From Agromyces laixinhei (GTDB lineage Bacteria; Actinomycetota; Actinomycetes; Actinomycetales; Microbacteriaceae), in the NCBI RefSeq assembly GCF_006337065.1, contig NZ_CP040872.1:2480001-2544000 (forward strand): a DNA stretch of 64,000 nt, given 5' to 3'. How positions within the stretch are numbered: the first letter of the stretch is position 1; every line of letters starts with the position of its first letter. Below, in pieces: positions 7,615 to 15,152 of this stretch. The notes beneath the pieces are model-generated. The model was not told the origin of the DNA. It saw only the letters and a list, made by a program, of their open reading frames with translations, and made no database searches. Made by a program: the position numbers and the translations under genes.

Positions 7615-8780
7615 CGTGCGCCTCCCCCGGTGGTGCCGGGTGCCGCGGCATCCGCACTGCGCTCCGCCGGAGCATCGGCGAACATCGCCAGATAGCGCGA
7701 GTAGTGGTCGCGCTGGCGCTCGATGTGGCTGTTCGGTTCGGCATAGACGTGGTCGAAGACGGTCATCGGCTCGGGTTCGGTGATCGTCGTGAGCGCGGCG
7801 CGCAGTTCTGCCGCGGCACGGTCGGCCTCGGCCCCGACCTCGCGTTCGAGGCCCGCGATGTCGACTCCGGATGCCTCGAGCAACGCGAGCACCCGTGAGA
7901 GCGGGTCGCGTGCGCGCCACTCGTCGAGTTCGTCGTCGGTGCGATAGCGCTTCGGATCGTCGGCCGTCGTGTGCGGGCCCATGCGGTACGTGACCGCCTC
8001 GATGAACGTCGGCCCGTCGCCGCGGCGGGCGCGATCGAGCGCGATGCGGGTGGCCGCGAGCACCGCGAGCACGTCGTTGCCGTCGACGCGAACGCCCGGC
8101 ATGCCGAAGCCGTCGGCCCGCCGCGCGAGGTGCTGCTTCGACTGCAGGCCCACGGGTTCGGAGATGGCCCAGTGGTTGTTCTGGCAGAAGAAGACGACCG
8201 GGGCGTCGAAGCTCGCCGCGAAGACGAGCGCCTCATTGACGTCGCCTTCGCTCGTGGCACCGTCGCCGAAGTACGCGATCGCTGCGGCATCCGAACCCTC
8301 CCAGGCGGCGCCCATGGCGTAACCGGTGGCGTGCAGTGCCTGGGCGCCGATGATGATCTGCGGCACTGCCATGCCGTGCTCGAAGGGGTTCCAGCCCGAG
8401 GCGGTGGTGCCGCGCCAGACCGAGAGCAGTTCGGCGGGCTCGACCCCGCGGCACCAGGCGAGCGCGTGCTCACGGTAGCTGGAGAAGATGAAGTCGTCGT
8501 CGCGGAGCGCACGCCCCGACCCGATCTGCGCGGCCTCCTGACCGGCGAGCGGCGGCCAGAGACCGAGCTCGCCCTGGCGCTGCAGCGCGGTGGCCTCGGC
8601 GTCGATGCGGCGCACGATCGCCATGTCGCGGTAGAGGCGGCCGAGGGCTCCGAGATCGATGTCGGCGATCCACGGATCGAACTCGGCGTTCGCGTGGCGT
8701 TCGCCAGTGGGGCTGACGAGCTGCAGGAAATCGTCGGGCTTCGTGAGGAGCCCGGTGGCGTCTCGGTCGGATGGGGTCAT
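7611..8780 (-). CDS. bkdA: 2-oxoacid dehydrogenase E1 alpha subunit
   Basis: A 389-residue thiamine-diphosphate subunit. The TPP/Mg motif begins GDGATSEGDVNEAL and ends in the N-N pair of FFCQNNHWAIS (about residues 180-215). AGQEAAQIGSGRALRDDDFI and the phosphorylation-loop-like YRMGPHTTADDP are also family marks. ATG 8780 is chosen because AGGAT lies 5-6 nt upstream, and it removes 31 unconserved residues of the longer frame. It is the first gene of a three-gene operon (E1 alpha, E1 beta, E2) divergent from an Lrp regulator. Confidence 0.93.
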   Translation of the reverse strand: MTPSDRDATGLLTKPDDFLQLVSPTGERHANAEFDPWIADIDLGALGRLYRDMAIVRRIDAEATALQRQGELGLWPPLAGQEAAQIGSGRALRDDDFIFSSYREHALAWCRGVEPAELLSVWRGTTASGWNPFEHGMAVPQIIIGAQALHATGYAMGAAWEGSDAAAIAYFGDGATSEGDVNEALVFAASFDAPVVFFCQNNHWAISEPVGLQSKQHLARRADGFGMPGVRVDGNDVLAVLAATRIALDRARRGDGPTFIEAVTYRMGPHTTADDPKRYRTDDELDEWRARDPLSRVLALLEASGVDIAGLEREVGAEADRAAAELRAALTTITEPEPMTVFDHVYAEPNSHIERQRDHYSRYLAMFADAPAERSADAAAPGTTGGGAR

Positions 8781-8888
8781 CGTCGATCCTCGCTTTCGGC
8801 GGGCCCGCTTCGTGGGCTGCCCGCGCCCGGCGTCTCTGCCGGTTAACCCCGATGGTACGTCGATCTCGCACACAGCTCAACCGGGTCG

Positions 8889-8939
8889 AGTTGCATTGAG
8901 CAAGTTGCATAGTCAGAGCGAGCGCTGCCGTGCTATCGT
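8889..8939. promoter_or_regulatory. Candidate Lrp-type operator and promoter
   Basis: TTGCAT occurs at 8891-8896 and 8905-8910 (14-bp spacing), with the first forming TTGC-N5-GCAA (8891-8903). Then comes a TATCGT hexamer (8934-8939) 8 nt before the regulator ATG. It lies in the divergent interval between the bkd operon and its regulator, where Lrp/BkdR proteins usually bind. Confidence 0.5.
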
Positions 8940-8947
8940 CTGGCATT

Positions 8948-9409
8948 ATGACCGGCTACGACGCTGTCGACAGGGCGCTGCTCACGGCGCTCGCGCCCGA
9001 CCCGCGAGCGACCGTTGTGGCCCTGGCCGATCGCCTCGGCCTCTCGCGCAACACCGTGCAGGCGCGCATGACGCGCCTCGAGGCATCCGGCGCATTCCTC
9101 TCATTCGAACGCAGCATGGACCCGGCGCCGCTCGGGTATCCGATCGAGGCGTTCATCTCCGTGCACGTGCGCCAGAAGCTGCTCGGCCAGGTCGTCGACG
9201 AGATCGCGCGCATTCCCGAGGTGATCCAGGCGCACGGGCTCTCGGGGTCGGTCGACCTGCTCGTGCGGGTGGTCTGCCGCGATGCACACGACCTCTTCCG
9301 CATCGACGGAGAGATTCTCGCGATCGACGGGGTCGAGCGCACCGAGACCTCGCTGGCGATGGGCGAGCTCATCCCGTTTCGGCTCGGGCCGCTGCTCGAA
9401 CGGATGTGA
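8948..9409 (+). CDS. bkdR: Lrp/AsnC family regulator of the bkd operon
   Basis: About 153 residues from ATG 8948. An N-terminal winged helix (VDRALLTALAPDPRATVVAL, LGLSRNTVQARMTRLEASG) is followed by the RAM ligand-binding domain (EAFISVHVRQ..., SGSVDLLVRVVCRD, GVERTETSLAMGELIPFR). GTG 8930 would add six residues, but TATCGT just upstream of ATG 8948 favours the short form from a nearly leaderless mRNA. The divergent position next to E1 alpha matches the well-known BkdR arrangement, where branched-chain amino acids act as effectors; the effector here is inferred. Confidence 0.88.
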   Translation: MTGYDAVDRALLTALAPDPRATVVALADRLGLSRNTVQARMTRLEASGAFLSFERSMDPAPLGYPIEAFISVHVRQKLLGQVVDEIARIPEVIQAHGLSGSVDLLVRVVCRDAHDLFRIDGEILAIDGVERTETSLAMGELIPFRLGPLLERM

Positions 9410-9414
9410 GCCCG

Positions 9415-10305
9415 ATGCGCGTCGCGGTGCTCCGCTGCGAACGGCTTCCCCGTTTCGTGACGTGGGAGATCCCCGATGCGGACTCCCTGTTCGACGACGA
9501 CCGCCGGCTCATCGACGCATTCTCCGAGCGCGGCGTGGACGCCGAGCCCGTGGCGTGGACCGACGCCGGCGCCGACTGGGATGAATACGACGCCGTCGTG
9601 CTTCGGAGCACCTGGGACTACGTCGACCGCCTGCCGCAGTTCCTCGACGTGGCCGCCGCCATCGAACGGTCGAGTGCCATGCTGTTCAACCCCGCTGCAG
9701 CCGTGCAGTGGAACGCCGACAAGCGCTACCTCGACGACCTCGACCGGCTGGGTGTGCCGATCGTTCCGCTCGTGCGCGGAACGGGAGCCGATGCCACGCG
9801 CATCCAGGAGTCGATCGCCGAGGCCGGCTGGCACGAACTGGTGCTGAAGCCCGCCATCGGTGTCGGCGGCTCGGGTGTCGTGCGGGCGAACCCCACGACG
9901 CTCGGTCTCACGCTCGACGCGTCTGCGCCTGACGCGGAGGTGATGGTGCAGCCGTTCGCGAACTCGATCCTCGACGAGGGCGAGCTCTCATTCATCTTCC
10001 TCGGCGGTTCGCTGAGTCATGTGCTCCGCAAGCGACCGGCCACTGGCGACTTCCGAGCGCATGGCATCTACGGCGGAACGGTCGAGCTCACCGATGCCGA
10101 CCCGGCGGATGCACGAGCCGTCGCGGCGATGCTCGCGCGCCTGCCGTACGAGTTGCTCTACGCCCGATTCGACGTCGTTCGCTACGGCGGGCGGCTCGCG
10201 GTGCTCGAGTTGGAACTCATCGAGCCGATGCTCTACTTCGGCCGCGCGCCGGGCAGCGCCGATCGCCTCGCCGACGCGACGATCGCTCGAATCAGCGGCG
10301 CCTGA
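9415..10305 (+). CDS. ATP-grasp domain protein (RimK/cycloserine-ligase-like)
   Basis: 296 residues from ATG 9415, five bases after the Lrp stop, so probably co-transcribed. The N-terminal pre-ATP-grasp part has AVVLRSTWDYVDRLPQFLDV, the R-S-T-W-D-Y motif seen in O-ureido-serine cyclo-ligase-like proteins. The ATP-grasp core has VLKPAIGVGGSGVVRA (ATP loop) and the Mg-binding VLELELIEP near the end. These enzymes join a carboxylate to an amine through an acyl phosphate; the substrate is unknown. The long open frame further upstream is out of phase with the regulator and is not coding. Confidence 0.8.
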   Translation: MRVAVLRCERLPRFVTWEIPDADSLFDDDRRLIDAFSERGVDAEPVAWTDAGADWDEYDAVVLRSTWDYVDRLPQFLDVAAAIERSSAMLFNPAAAVQWNADKRYLDDLDRLGVPIVPLVRGTGADATRIQESIAEAGWHELVLKPAIGVGGSGVVRANPTTLGLTLDASAPDAEVMVQPFANSILDEGELSFIFLGGSLSHVLRKRPATGDFRAHGIYGGTVELTDADPADARAVAAMLARLPYELLYARFDVVRYGGRLAVLELELIEPMLYFGRAPGSADRLADATIARISGA

Positions 10306-10329
10306 GCCGCGGAGGCCGTTCCGAGAGCG

Positions 10330-11235
10330 TCAACGGGCGAACACCCGGTCGCTTGCGAGCGCCCTGGCGTAGCCGAGCGCGTTGCCGAGCGCATTCGGGT
10401 GGAAGTTCTCAGTGGCGGCGAGGTCGGCCGGGTTGTAGGCGATGTACGGCACGAGGTCGCCGATGGCGTGCCCGGCGAACTCCTGCGTCACGTCGACGTG
10501 CATGATCTTCGGGTTGCCGGTGGCCGCCACGGCATCATCCACCGCGACTCGGATCTCTTCGTTCAGGAGGGTGGTCACGGAGTTGATGGCGTCTCCCAGC
10601 GGGTCTGCACCTGGCTTGAACAACAGCGGGTAGTTCAGCACGGCCACGCGGGCGTTCGGCAGCGTCGTGGCGATTGTCTCGTAGAGCACGGCGAGCTCAT
10701 CGCCGACGTGCGGAAGCGATTGAGTGGCGAGGTCGATGGCCGTCGAGCACGGGGGTACGCCGGGATCCGGATACTGGCCGCATGCAGCCAGGACCGTGTT
10801 CGAGCCGGCGTCGATGGCACCGACCGTGAGCGTGACGAGCGCCGTGTTGCCGTTGACCGGAGTCGGCACCGTCAGTTGCGCCGCGGTGTCGGCGATCGTC
10901 GCTCCTGAGCAGGCCCTGTTCTCGGTCAGCCGATACACGCTGAAGAGGGCGGCGATGGTCGGGTACCCGGCGTACTTGCTCTGCAGACACTGCCCCGGCA
11001 CGTATGGCGGCGCACCCTGTCCGGCCGTGTACGAATCACCGAGCGCCACAGAGCTGCGGTGCAAGGGGAACCACTTCGAGTGCGTGCCGGCGGTCACCAC
11101 CGAGTACGACGAGGCCGCTTCGGGGAGTGCTGTCGCCGGCGTCGCGGCGACGCCGACGACCAGTCCGACGGTGACGGCGGAGACAGCGCCGAGGCGCGTC
11201 AGGAATCGCGCGTTAACGTGAGCATTTGTCAACAT
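10330..11235 (-). CDS. Secreted SGNH/GDSL-family hydrolase-like protein
   Basis: 301 residues. A signal sequence (FLTRLGAVSAVTVGLVVGVA, cleavage near ATPATA) is followed by an SGNH fold: block I VALGDSYTAGQG with the nucleophile serine, cysteine-rich NRACSGATIAD, and block V FHPNALGNALGY with the catalytic His. Block III normally reads G-x-N-D; here it is VGAIDAG, lacking the oxyanion Asn. ATG 11235 is chosen because TACTCT (11242-11247) lies exactly 6 nt upstream, a leaderless promoter, and the signal peptide begins there. It is divergent from an HTH_20 regulator that may control it. The substrate is likely an extracellular ester or lipid. Confidence 0.82.
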   Translation of the reverse strand: MLTNAHVNARFLTRLGAVSAVTVGLVVGVAATPATALPEAASSYSVVTAGTHSKWFPLHRSSVALGDSYTAGQGAPPYVPGQCLQSKYAGYPTIAALFSVYRLTENRACSGATIADTAAQLTVPTPVNGNTALVTLTVGAIDAGSNTVLAACGQYPDPGVPPCSTAIDLATQSLPHVGDELAVLYETIATTLPNARVAVLNYPLLFKPGADPLGDAINSVTTLLNEEIRVAVDDAVAATGNPKIMHVDVTQEFAGHAIGDLVPYIAYNPADLAATENFHPNALGNALGYARALASDRVFAR

Positions 11236-11320
11236 GCGGTGAGAGTACCCCTTCGCCGCGAGGGCCGCCAACCCCCATTTCATGTGGCGTACGGCGGCCC
11301 CGCGCCGGCCGATTCCCGCG

Positions 11321-11380
11321 TGCAAACAATATTTTGCAACGAAACTCTTGCAAAGCTTTCTTTGCAGCGCTATCTTTGCA
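11321..11380. promoter_or_regulatory. Repeated TGCAAA-N6-TTTGCA operators with -10 hexamer
   Basis: Two perfect inverted repeats TGCAAA-N6-TTTGCA lie at 11321-11338 and 11349-11366 (28 bp apart). A half-degenerate third, TGCAGC-N6-TTTGCA, lies at 11363-11380. TATCTT (11371-11376) is 6 nt before the regulator ATG 11383. The AT-rich block stands out from its surroundings and fits autoregulation by the ArsR-like protein and control of the divergent SGNH gene. Confidence 0.7.
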
Positions 11381-11382
11381 CT

Positions 11383-12030
11383 ATGACGAACTCCGACGAA
11401 CTCGAAGCGCAGCCGAGTAGTTCACGCCACCCCGGCATCGATCACGTGATCACGAGCGCGAGCCTGAAATCGCTCGCCCACCCGCTGCGCGTGCGCATCT
11501 ATGACGAACTCTCGGCATACGGCCCGCTCACCGCGAGCGGACTCGCCGATCGGCTGAGCGAATCGAGCGGATCGACGAGCTACCACCTGCGACAGCTCGA
11601 GCGCACCGGCCTCGTGCGTGAAGACACGACGCGGGGCAAGGGCCGCGAACGGTGGTGGGAACGCACGCCGGGCTCCATCGCGATCCCCGATGCCCGCTCG
11701 CTGCCGCCCGGCAGCGCCGACCGCCTTGCGGTGAAGCTCGTCGAAGACGAGTGGTTCCGATCGCGCGACCAGAACTTCCACGAGTTCGTCTCAGAGGGCG
11801 ACCAGGTGTTCGGCGACGAGTGGCTCGACGTCGCCACGAGCGACACGATCAACCTCCGCCTCACGCCGGAGCAGCTGCACGGCCTGATCACCGACATCGA
11901 CGTGGTGCTGGGGCACTACATCGATGCACACAAGAAGACCCCCACGCCGGGTTCGCGCCCGGTGCAGATCCAGATCAACGCCTTCCCGCTCGTCCGCGGG
12001 GAGCCGACCGAAGACGCACCGACAGGATGA
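11383..12030 (+). CDS. HTH_20 / ArsR-type transcriptional regulator
   Basis: 215 residues from ATG 11383. The winged helix spans about residues 25-105: ASLKSLAHPLRVRIYDELSA, then GLADRLSESSGSTSYHLRQL (recognition helix) and TGLVREDTTRGKGRERWWE (wing). The C-terminal part is helical with no recognised ligand domain. No Shine-Dalgarno is present; TATCTT 6 nt upstream suggests a leaderless mRNA embedded in the operator array. The next gene overlaps by ATGA. Confidence 0.88.
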   Translation: MTNSDELEAQPSSSRHPGIDHVITSASLKSLAHPLRVRIYDELSAYGPLTASGLADRLSESSGSTSYHLRQLERTGLVREDTTRGKGRERWWERTPGSIAIPDARSLPPGSADRLAVKLVEDEWFRSRDQNFHEFVSEGDQVFGDEWLDVATSDTINLRLTPEQLHGLITDIDVVLGHYIDAHKKTPTPGSRPVQIQINAFPLVRGEPTEDAPTG

Positions 12031-12245
12031 CGATGAACACCGCACTCCTCTCCCCCACCACCGGGCTCCTGGCCGGATGGGCCGTTCGCAGCGGTCTCAG
12101 CCTGGCGAGCTGGGGCCTCCAGCGCGCGACTCGTCGTACCGATCGCGATCGACTCCAACGTCGCCTCGAGGCACGGGCCGCTGCCGAGGCAGCCCTGGCC
12201 GACCGCGACGCGGCGTATCGATCGACGACGTACGGACTGATGTAG
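12027..12245 (+). CDS. Small hypothetical protein
   Basis: 72 residues, ATG 12027 overlapping the regulator stop as ATGA. A short hydrophobic stretch (GLLAGWAVRSGLSLASWGL) is followed by a charged helix rich in Arg, Glu and Ala. The hydrophobic N-terminus could be a weak membrane anchor. No family is recognised. Coupling to the HTH_20 regulator is clear from the overlap; many actinobacterial HTH_20 genes are instead followed by an MFS exporter, so this partner is unusual. Confidence 0.6.
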   Translation: MTMNTALLSPTTGLLAGWAVRSGLSLASWGLQRATRRTDRDRLQRRLEARAAAEAALADRDAAYRSTTYGLM

Positions 12246-12275
12246 GCGCTCGTTCACGAGCTGCGCCGAAGACGA

Positions 12276-12333
12276 CGGATGCCCCGCCGGCCCCTCCCCT
12301 CGAAAGCTCGGGGTGGGAACGACGGGGCATCCG
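12276..12333. terminator. Convergent-gene terminator hairpin
   Basis: A perfect 10-bp inverted repeat CGGATGCCCC (12276-12285) / GGGGCATCCG (12324-12333) encloses further C-rich/G-rich pairing. It lies between the small ORF (+) and pnp (-), which both end toward it, so it can serve both. Confidence 0.7.
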
Positions 12334-12349
12334 CTGTGCTGACTGCGCC

Positions 12350-14632
12350 TTACGCGTCGGCGCCCTCGGCGGGCTCCTCGGAGTGCGTGCTGTGCGAGTC
12401 ACGACCGTTCGTGTCGGCCTCCTCTGCGAGCACCGGGGCGAGCGAGAGCTTGCCGCGGTCGTCGATCTTCGTGATCTCGACGAGAATCTTCTGGCCGACG
12501 CCGAGTACGTCGTCGACGCTCTCGACGCGCTTGCCACCGGCGAGCTTGCGCACCTCGCTGATGTGCAGCAGCCCGTCTTTGCCCGGGAGCAGCGAGATGA
12601 AGGCGCCGAACGCGGCGATCTTCACGACGGTTCCGAGGAACTGTTCGCCGATCTCGGGGTTCGTCGGGTTCGCGATCGCGTTGACCTGGGCACGTGCGGC
12701 CTCGGCCGAGGGGCCGTCGGTCGCGCCGATGTAGACGGTGCCGTCCTCCTCGATGGAGATGTCGGCGCCGGTCTCATCCTGGATCGCGTTGATCGTCTTG
12801 CCCTTCGGGCCGATCAGCTCGCCGATCTTGTCGACGGGGATCTGCACCGAGATCACGCGGGGCGCGGTCGGAGCCATCTCGTCGGGCGCGTCGATCGCGG
12901 CGTTCAGCACGGCGAGAATCGTCGTGCGAGCGTCTTTCGCCTGCGTCAGCGCGCCGGCAAGCACCGAGGCGGGGATGCCGTCGAGCTTCGTGTCGAGCTG
13001 GATCGCGGTGACGAACTCGCTCGTTCCGGCGACCTTGAAGTCCATGTCGCCGAGCGCGTCTTCGGCGCCGAGGATGTCGGTGAGCGCTGCGTAGCGGGTC
13101 TCACCGTCCACGGTGTCGGAGATGAGGCCCATCGCGATGCCGGCGACGGGTGCGCGCAGCGGCACGCCCGCGTTCAGGAGCGCGAGGGTCGAGGCGCAGA
13201 CGGAGCCCATCGACGTCGAGCCGTTGGAGCCGAGCGCTTCGGATACCTGACGGATCGCGTAGGGGAACTCCTCGCGCGTGGGCAGCACCGGCACGAGCGC
13301 GCGCTCGGCGAGTGCGCCGTGCCCGATCTCGCGACGCTTCGGCGACCCGACGCGACCGGTCTCACCGGTCGAGTAGGGCGGGAAGTTGTAGTTGTGCATG
13401 TAACGCTTCTTGGTGACCGGGCTCAGCGAGTCGATCGACTGCTCGAGCTTCAGCATGTTCAGCGTCGTGATGCCCATGATCTGGGTCTCACCGCGCTGGA
13501 AGATGGCCGAGCCGTGAACGCGGGGAACGACCTGCACCTCCGCGTCGAGCGGGCGGATGTCGGCGAGCCCGCGGCCGTCGATGCGCACCCCCTCTTCGAG
13601 CACGCGAGAACGCACGACGTGCTTCGTGACCGACTTGTACGCCGCGGAGACCTCGGCATTGGCCGACTCGGGGAGCTCCCCGGCCTCGACCTTGGCTGCG
13701 ACCTGCTCCTTGACGCGAGCCTTGAGCGCGTCGTCGGCGTCTTGACGCTCGACCTTGCCGGCGATCTGGTAGACGCCCTTGAGCTCCTCGAGCGCGAGCG
13801 CCTCGACGACGGCCTTCGTCTCAGCCTGGTAGGGCGGGAACGTCGGGTAGTCGGCGGTGGGCTTCGCCGCGGTCTTCGCGACCTGCTGCTGCGCCTCGAC
13901 GAGCTGCTTGATGAAGGGCTTCGACGCTTCGATGCCCTGCGCGATGACGGCCTCGTCGGGCTTGACGGCGCCGGCCTGGATGAGGTTCCACGCGTTGTCG
14001 GTCGCCTCGGCCTCGATCATCATGATCGCGACGTCTTGCGAGCCGTCGGCCTCGGTCACCACGCGACCGGCGACGACCATGCTGAACACGGCGTCGTCAA
14101 GCTGCGAGTGCTTCGGGAAGGCGACCCACTGGCCGTCGATGAGTGCCACGCGCACGCCGCCTACCGGGCCCGAGAAGGGGAGGCCGGAGAGCTGCGTCGA
14201 GAGCGAGGCCGCGTTGATGGCGAGCACGTCGTAGAGCTCGTCGGGTTCGATCGCGAGCACGGTGACGACGACCTGCACCTCGTTGCGGAGTCCCTCGACG
14301 AACGAGGGGCGCAGGGGGCGGTCGATCAGTCGGCAGGTGAGGATCGCCTCGGTCGAGGGGCGACCCTCGCGACGGAAGAACGAGCCGGGGATGCGCCCCG
14401 CGGCGTACATGCGCTCCTCGACGTCGATCGTCAGCGGGAAGAAGTCGAAGTGCTCCTTCGGCTGCTTGGAGACCGAAGTCGCCGAGAGCAGCATGGTCTC
14501 TTCGTCGATGTAGGCGGCGGCGGAACCCTGCGCCTGCTGGGCGAGGCGGCCGGTCTCGAAGCGGATGGTACGGGTGCCGAACTTGCCGTTGTCGATGACG
14601 GCTTCGGCGAACGTGATTTCAGGACCTTCCAA
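12350..14632 (-). CDS. pnp: Polyribonucleotide nucleotidyltransferase (PNPase/GpsI)
   Basis: A 760-residue phosphorolytic 3'-5' exoribonuclease of the degradosome. It has two RNase PH domains: the first with [20 protein letters not shown], the second with [16 protein letters not shown] and [20 protein letters not shown]. Then come KH ([20 protein letters not shown]) and S1 ([20 protein letters not shown]) domains near 600-740 and an acidic tail. The start is TTG at 14632, supported by AAAGGAG at 14641-14647, 8 nt upstream. The preceding 320 bp hold several hairpins suggesting RNA-level autoregulation. rpsO, often adjacent to pnp, lies about 14 kb away here. Confidence 0.97.
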   Translation of the reverse strand: MEGPEITFAEAVIDNGKFGTRTIRFETGRLAQQAQGSAAAYIDEETMLLSATSVSKQPKEHFDFFPLTIDVEERMYAAGRIPGSFFRREGRPSTEAILTCRLIDRPLRPSFVEGLRNEVQVVVTVLAIEPDELYDVLAINAASLSTQLSGLPFSGPVGGVRVALIDGQWVAFPKHSQLDDAVFSMVVAGRVVTEADGSQDVAIMMIEAEATDNAWNLIQAGAVKPDEAVIAQGIEASKPFIKQLVEAQQQVAKTAAKPTADYPTFPPYQAETKAVVEALALEELKGVYQIAGKVERQDADDALKARVKEQVAAKVEAGELPESANAEVSAAYKSVTKHVVRSRVLEEGVRIDGRGLADIRPLDAEVQVVPRVHGSAIFQRGETQIMGITTLNMLKLEQSIDSLSPVTKKRYMHNYNFPPYSTGETGRVGSPKRREIGHGALAERALVPVLPTREEFPYAIRQVSEALGSNGSTSMGSVCASTLALLNAGVPLRAPVAGIAMGLISDTVDGETRYAALTDILGAEDALGDMDFKVAGTSEFVTAIQLDTKLDGIPASVLAGALTQAKDARTTILAVLNAAIDAPDEMAPTAPRVISVQIPVDKIGELIGPKGKTINAIQDETGADISIEEDGTVYIGATDGPSAEAARAQVNAIANPTNPEIGEQFLGTVVKIAAFGAFISLLPGKDGLLHISEVRKLAGGKRVESVDDVLGVGQKILVEITKIDDRGKLSLAPVLAEEADTNGRDSHSTHSEEPAEGADA

Positions 14633-14710
14633 GAGGTCGTCTCCTTTGTTTACCGTCGCACCCCGTGTGGGCGCGACTCATACCGAGGAGCAGGAACAGG
14701 CAATACGAAT

Positions 14711-14877
14711 CGCATCGATCGATGCGTTCACGCTGGCCACCAGTAGAAGTCCACCAAACCCGGTTTGGTAATCCACCACAGGGGACCAGCTTCCTGCCGG
14801 CCTGCTCCAAACAGTTGCCCACACGAACAGCACGGGCAACCTCTCCCAATGGTAGCAGAGCGGCCGTTTTCGGCCGG
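14711..14877 (-). promoter_or_regulatory. Hairpin-rich pnp leader region
   Basis: Four inverted repeats lie in the pnp upstream region: a 16-bp perfect palindrome CGCATCGATCGATGCG (14711-14726); ACCAAACC-C-GGTTTGGT (14753-14769); GTTGCCC/GGGCAAC (14814-14840); and CGGCCG-TTTT-CGGCCG (14861-14876). A minus-strand TACCAT hexamer (14849-14854) could be a -10 giving a leader of about 210 nt. PNPase genes are classically autoregulated through processed leader stem-loops; that use here is inferred. Confidence 0.5.
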
Positions 14878-14953
14878 TGAACAGCGGATGTCGCGCCCCC
14901 CGCGACACCGGCGGGATCCGCGAGCGCGCGGCATCCATGCCAGACTCGAACGC

Positions 14954-15145
14954 ATGAGTCCCGACGAGCAGACCAACCAGGGCCCGTCCGACGAGGCGAA
15001 GCGCAAGTTCCGCGAAGCCCTCGATCGCAAGAACAGGGCGGCGAAGCAGCGCGAGGGCGAAGCCCACCTCGATGGCGAGGGCGGCGCGCAGCACACGCAG
15101 GGCCCGGCCGACCACAAGCGCGAGTTCCGTCGCAAGAGCGGCTGA
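14954..15145 (+). CDS. DUF5302 domain protein
   Basis: 63 residues, highly charged: N-terminal acidic segment, GPSDEAKRKFREALDRKN, then a basic end DHKREFRRKSG. This matches the short actinobacterial DUF5302 family, of unknown function and predicted to be disordered or helical. ATG 14954 is chosen because CAGACT (14941-14946) is a -10-like hexamer 7 nt upstream; no ribosome site is visible. It is divergent from pnp and converges on the glycosyltransferase-SGNH gene with a 7-bp gap. Confidence 0.8.
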   Translation: MSPDEQTNQGPSDEAKRKFREALDRKNRAAKQREGEAHLDGEGGAQHTQGPADHKREFRRKSG

Positions 15146-15152
15146 TCCGACG

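Noticed and set aside
7615..7920. 102-residue extension of E1 beta
   Set aside because: It overlaps E1 alpha in another frame; the ATGA junction gives the true start.
11924..14746. 940-codon plus-strand open frame opposite pnp
   Set aside because: Antisense shadow caused by GC-rich codon structure; pnp on the other strand is certain.
14633..14953. tRNA or small structured RNA gene in the pnp upstream region
   Set aside because: The hairpins do not form a cloverleaf and no T-loop consensus was seen; a regulatory leader explains them better.
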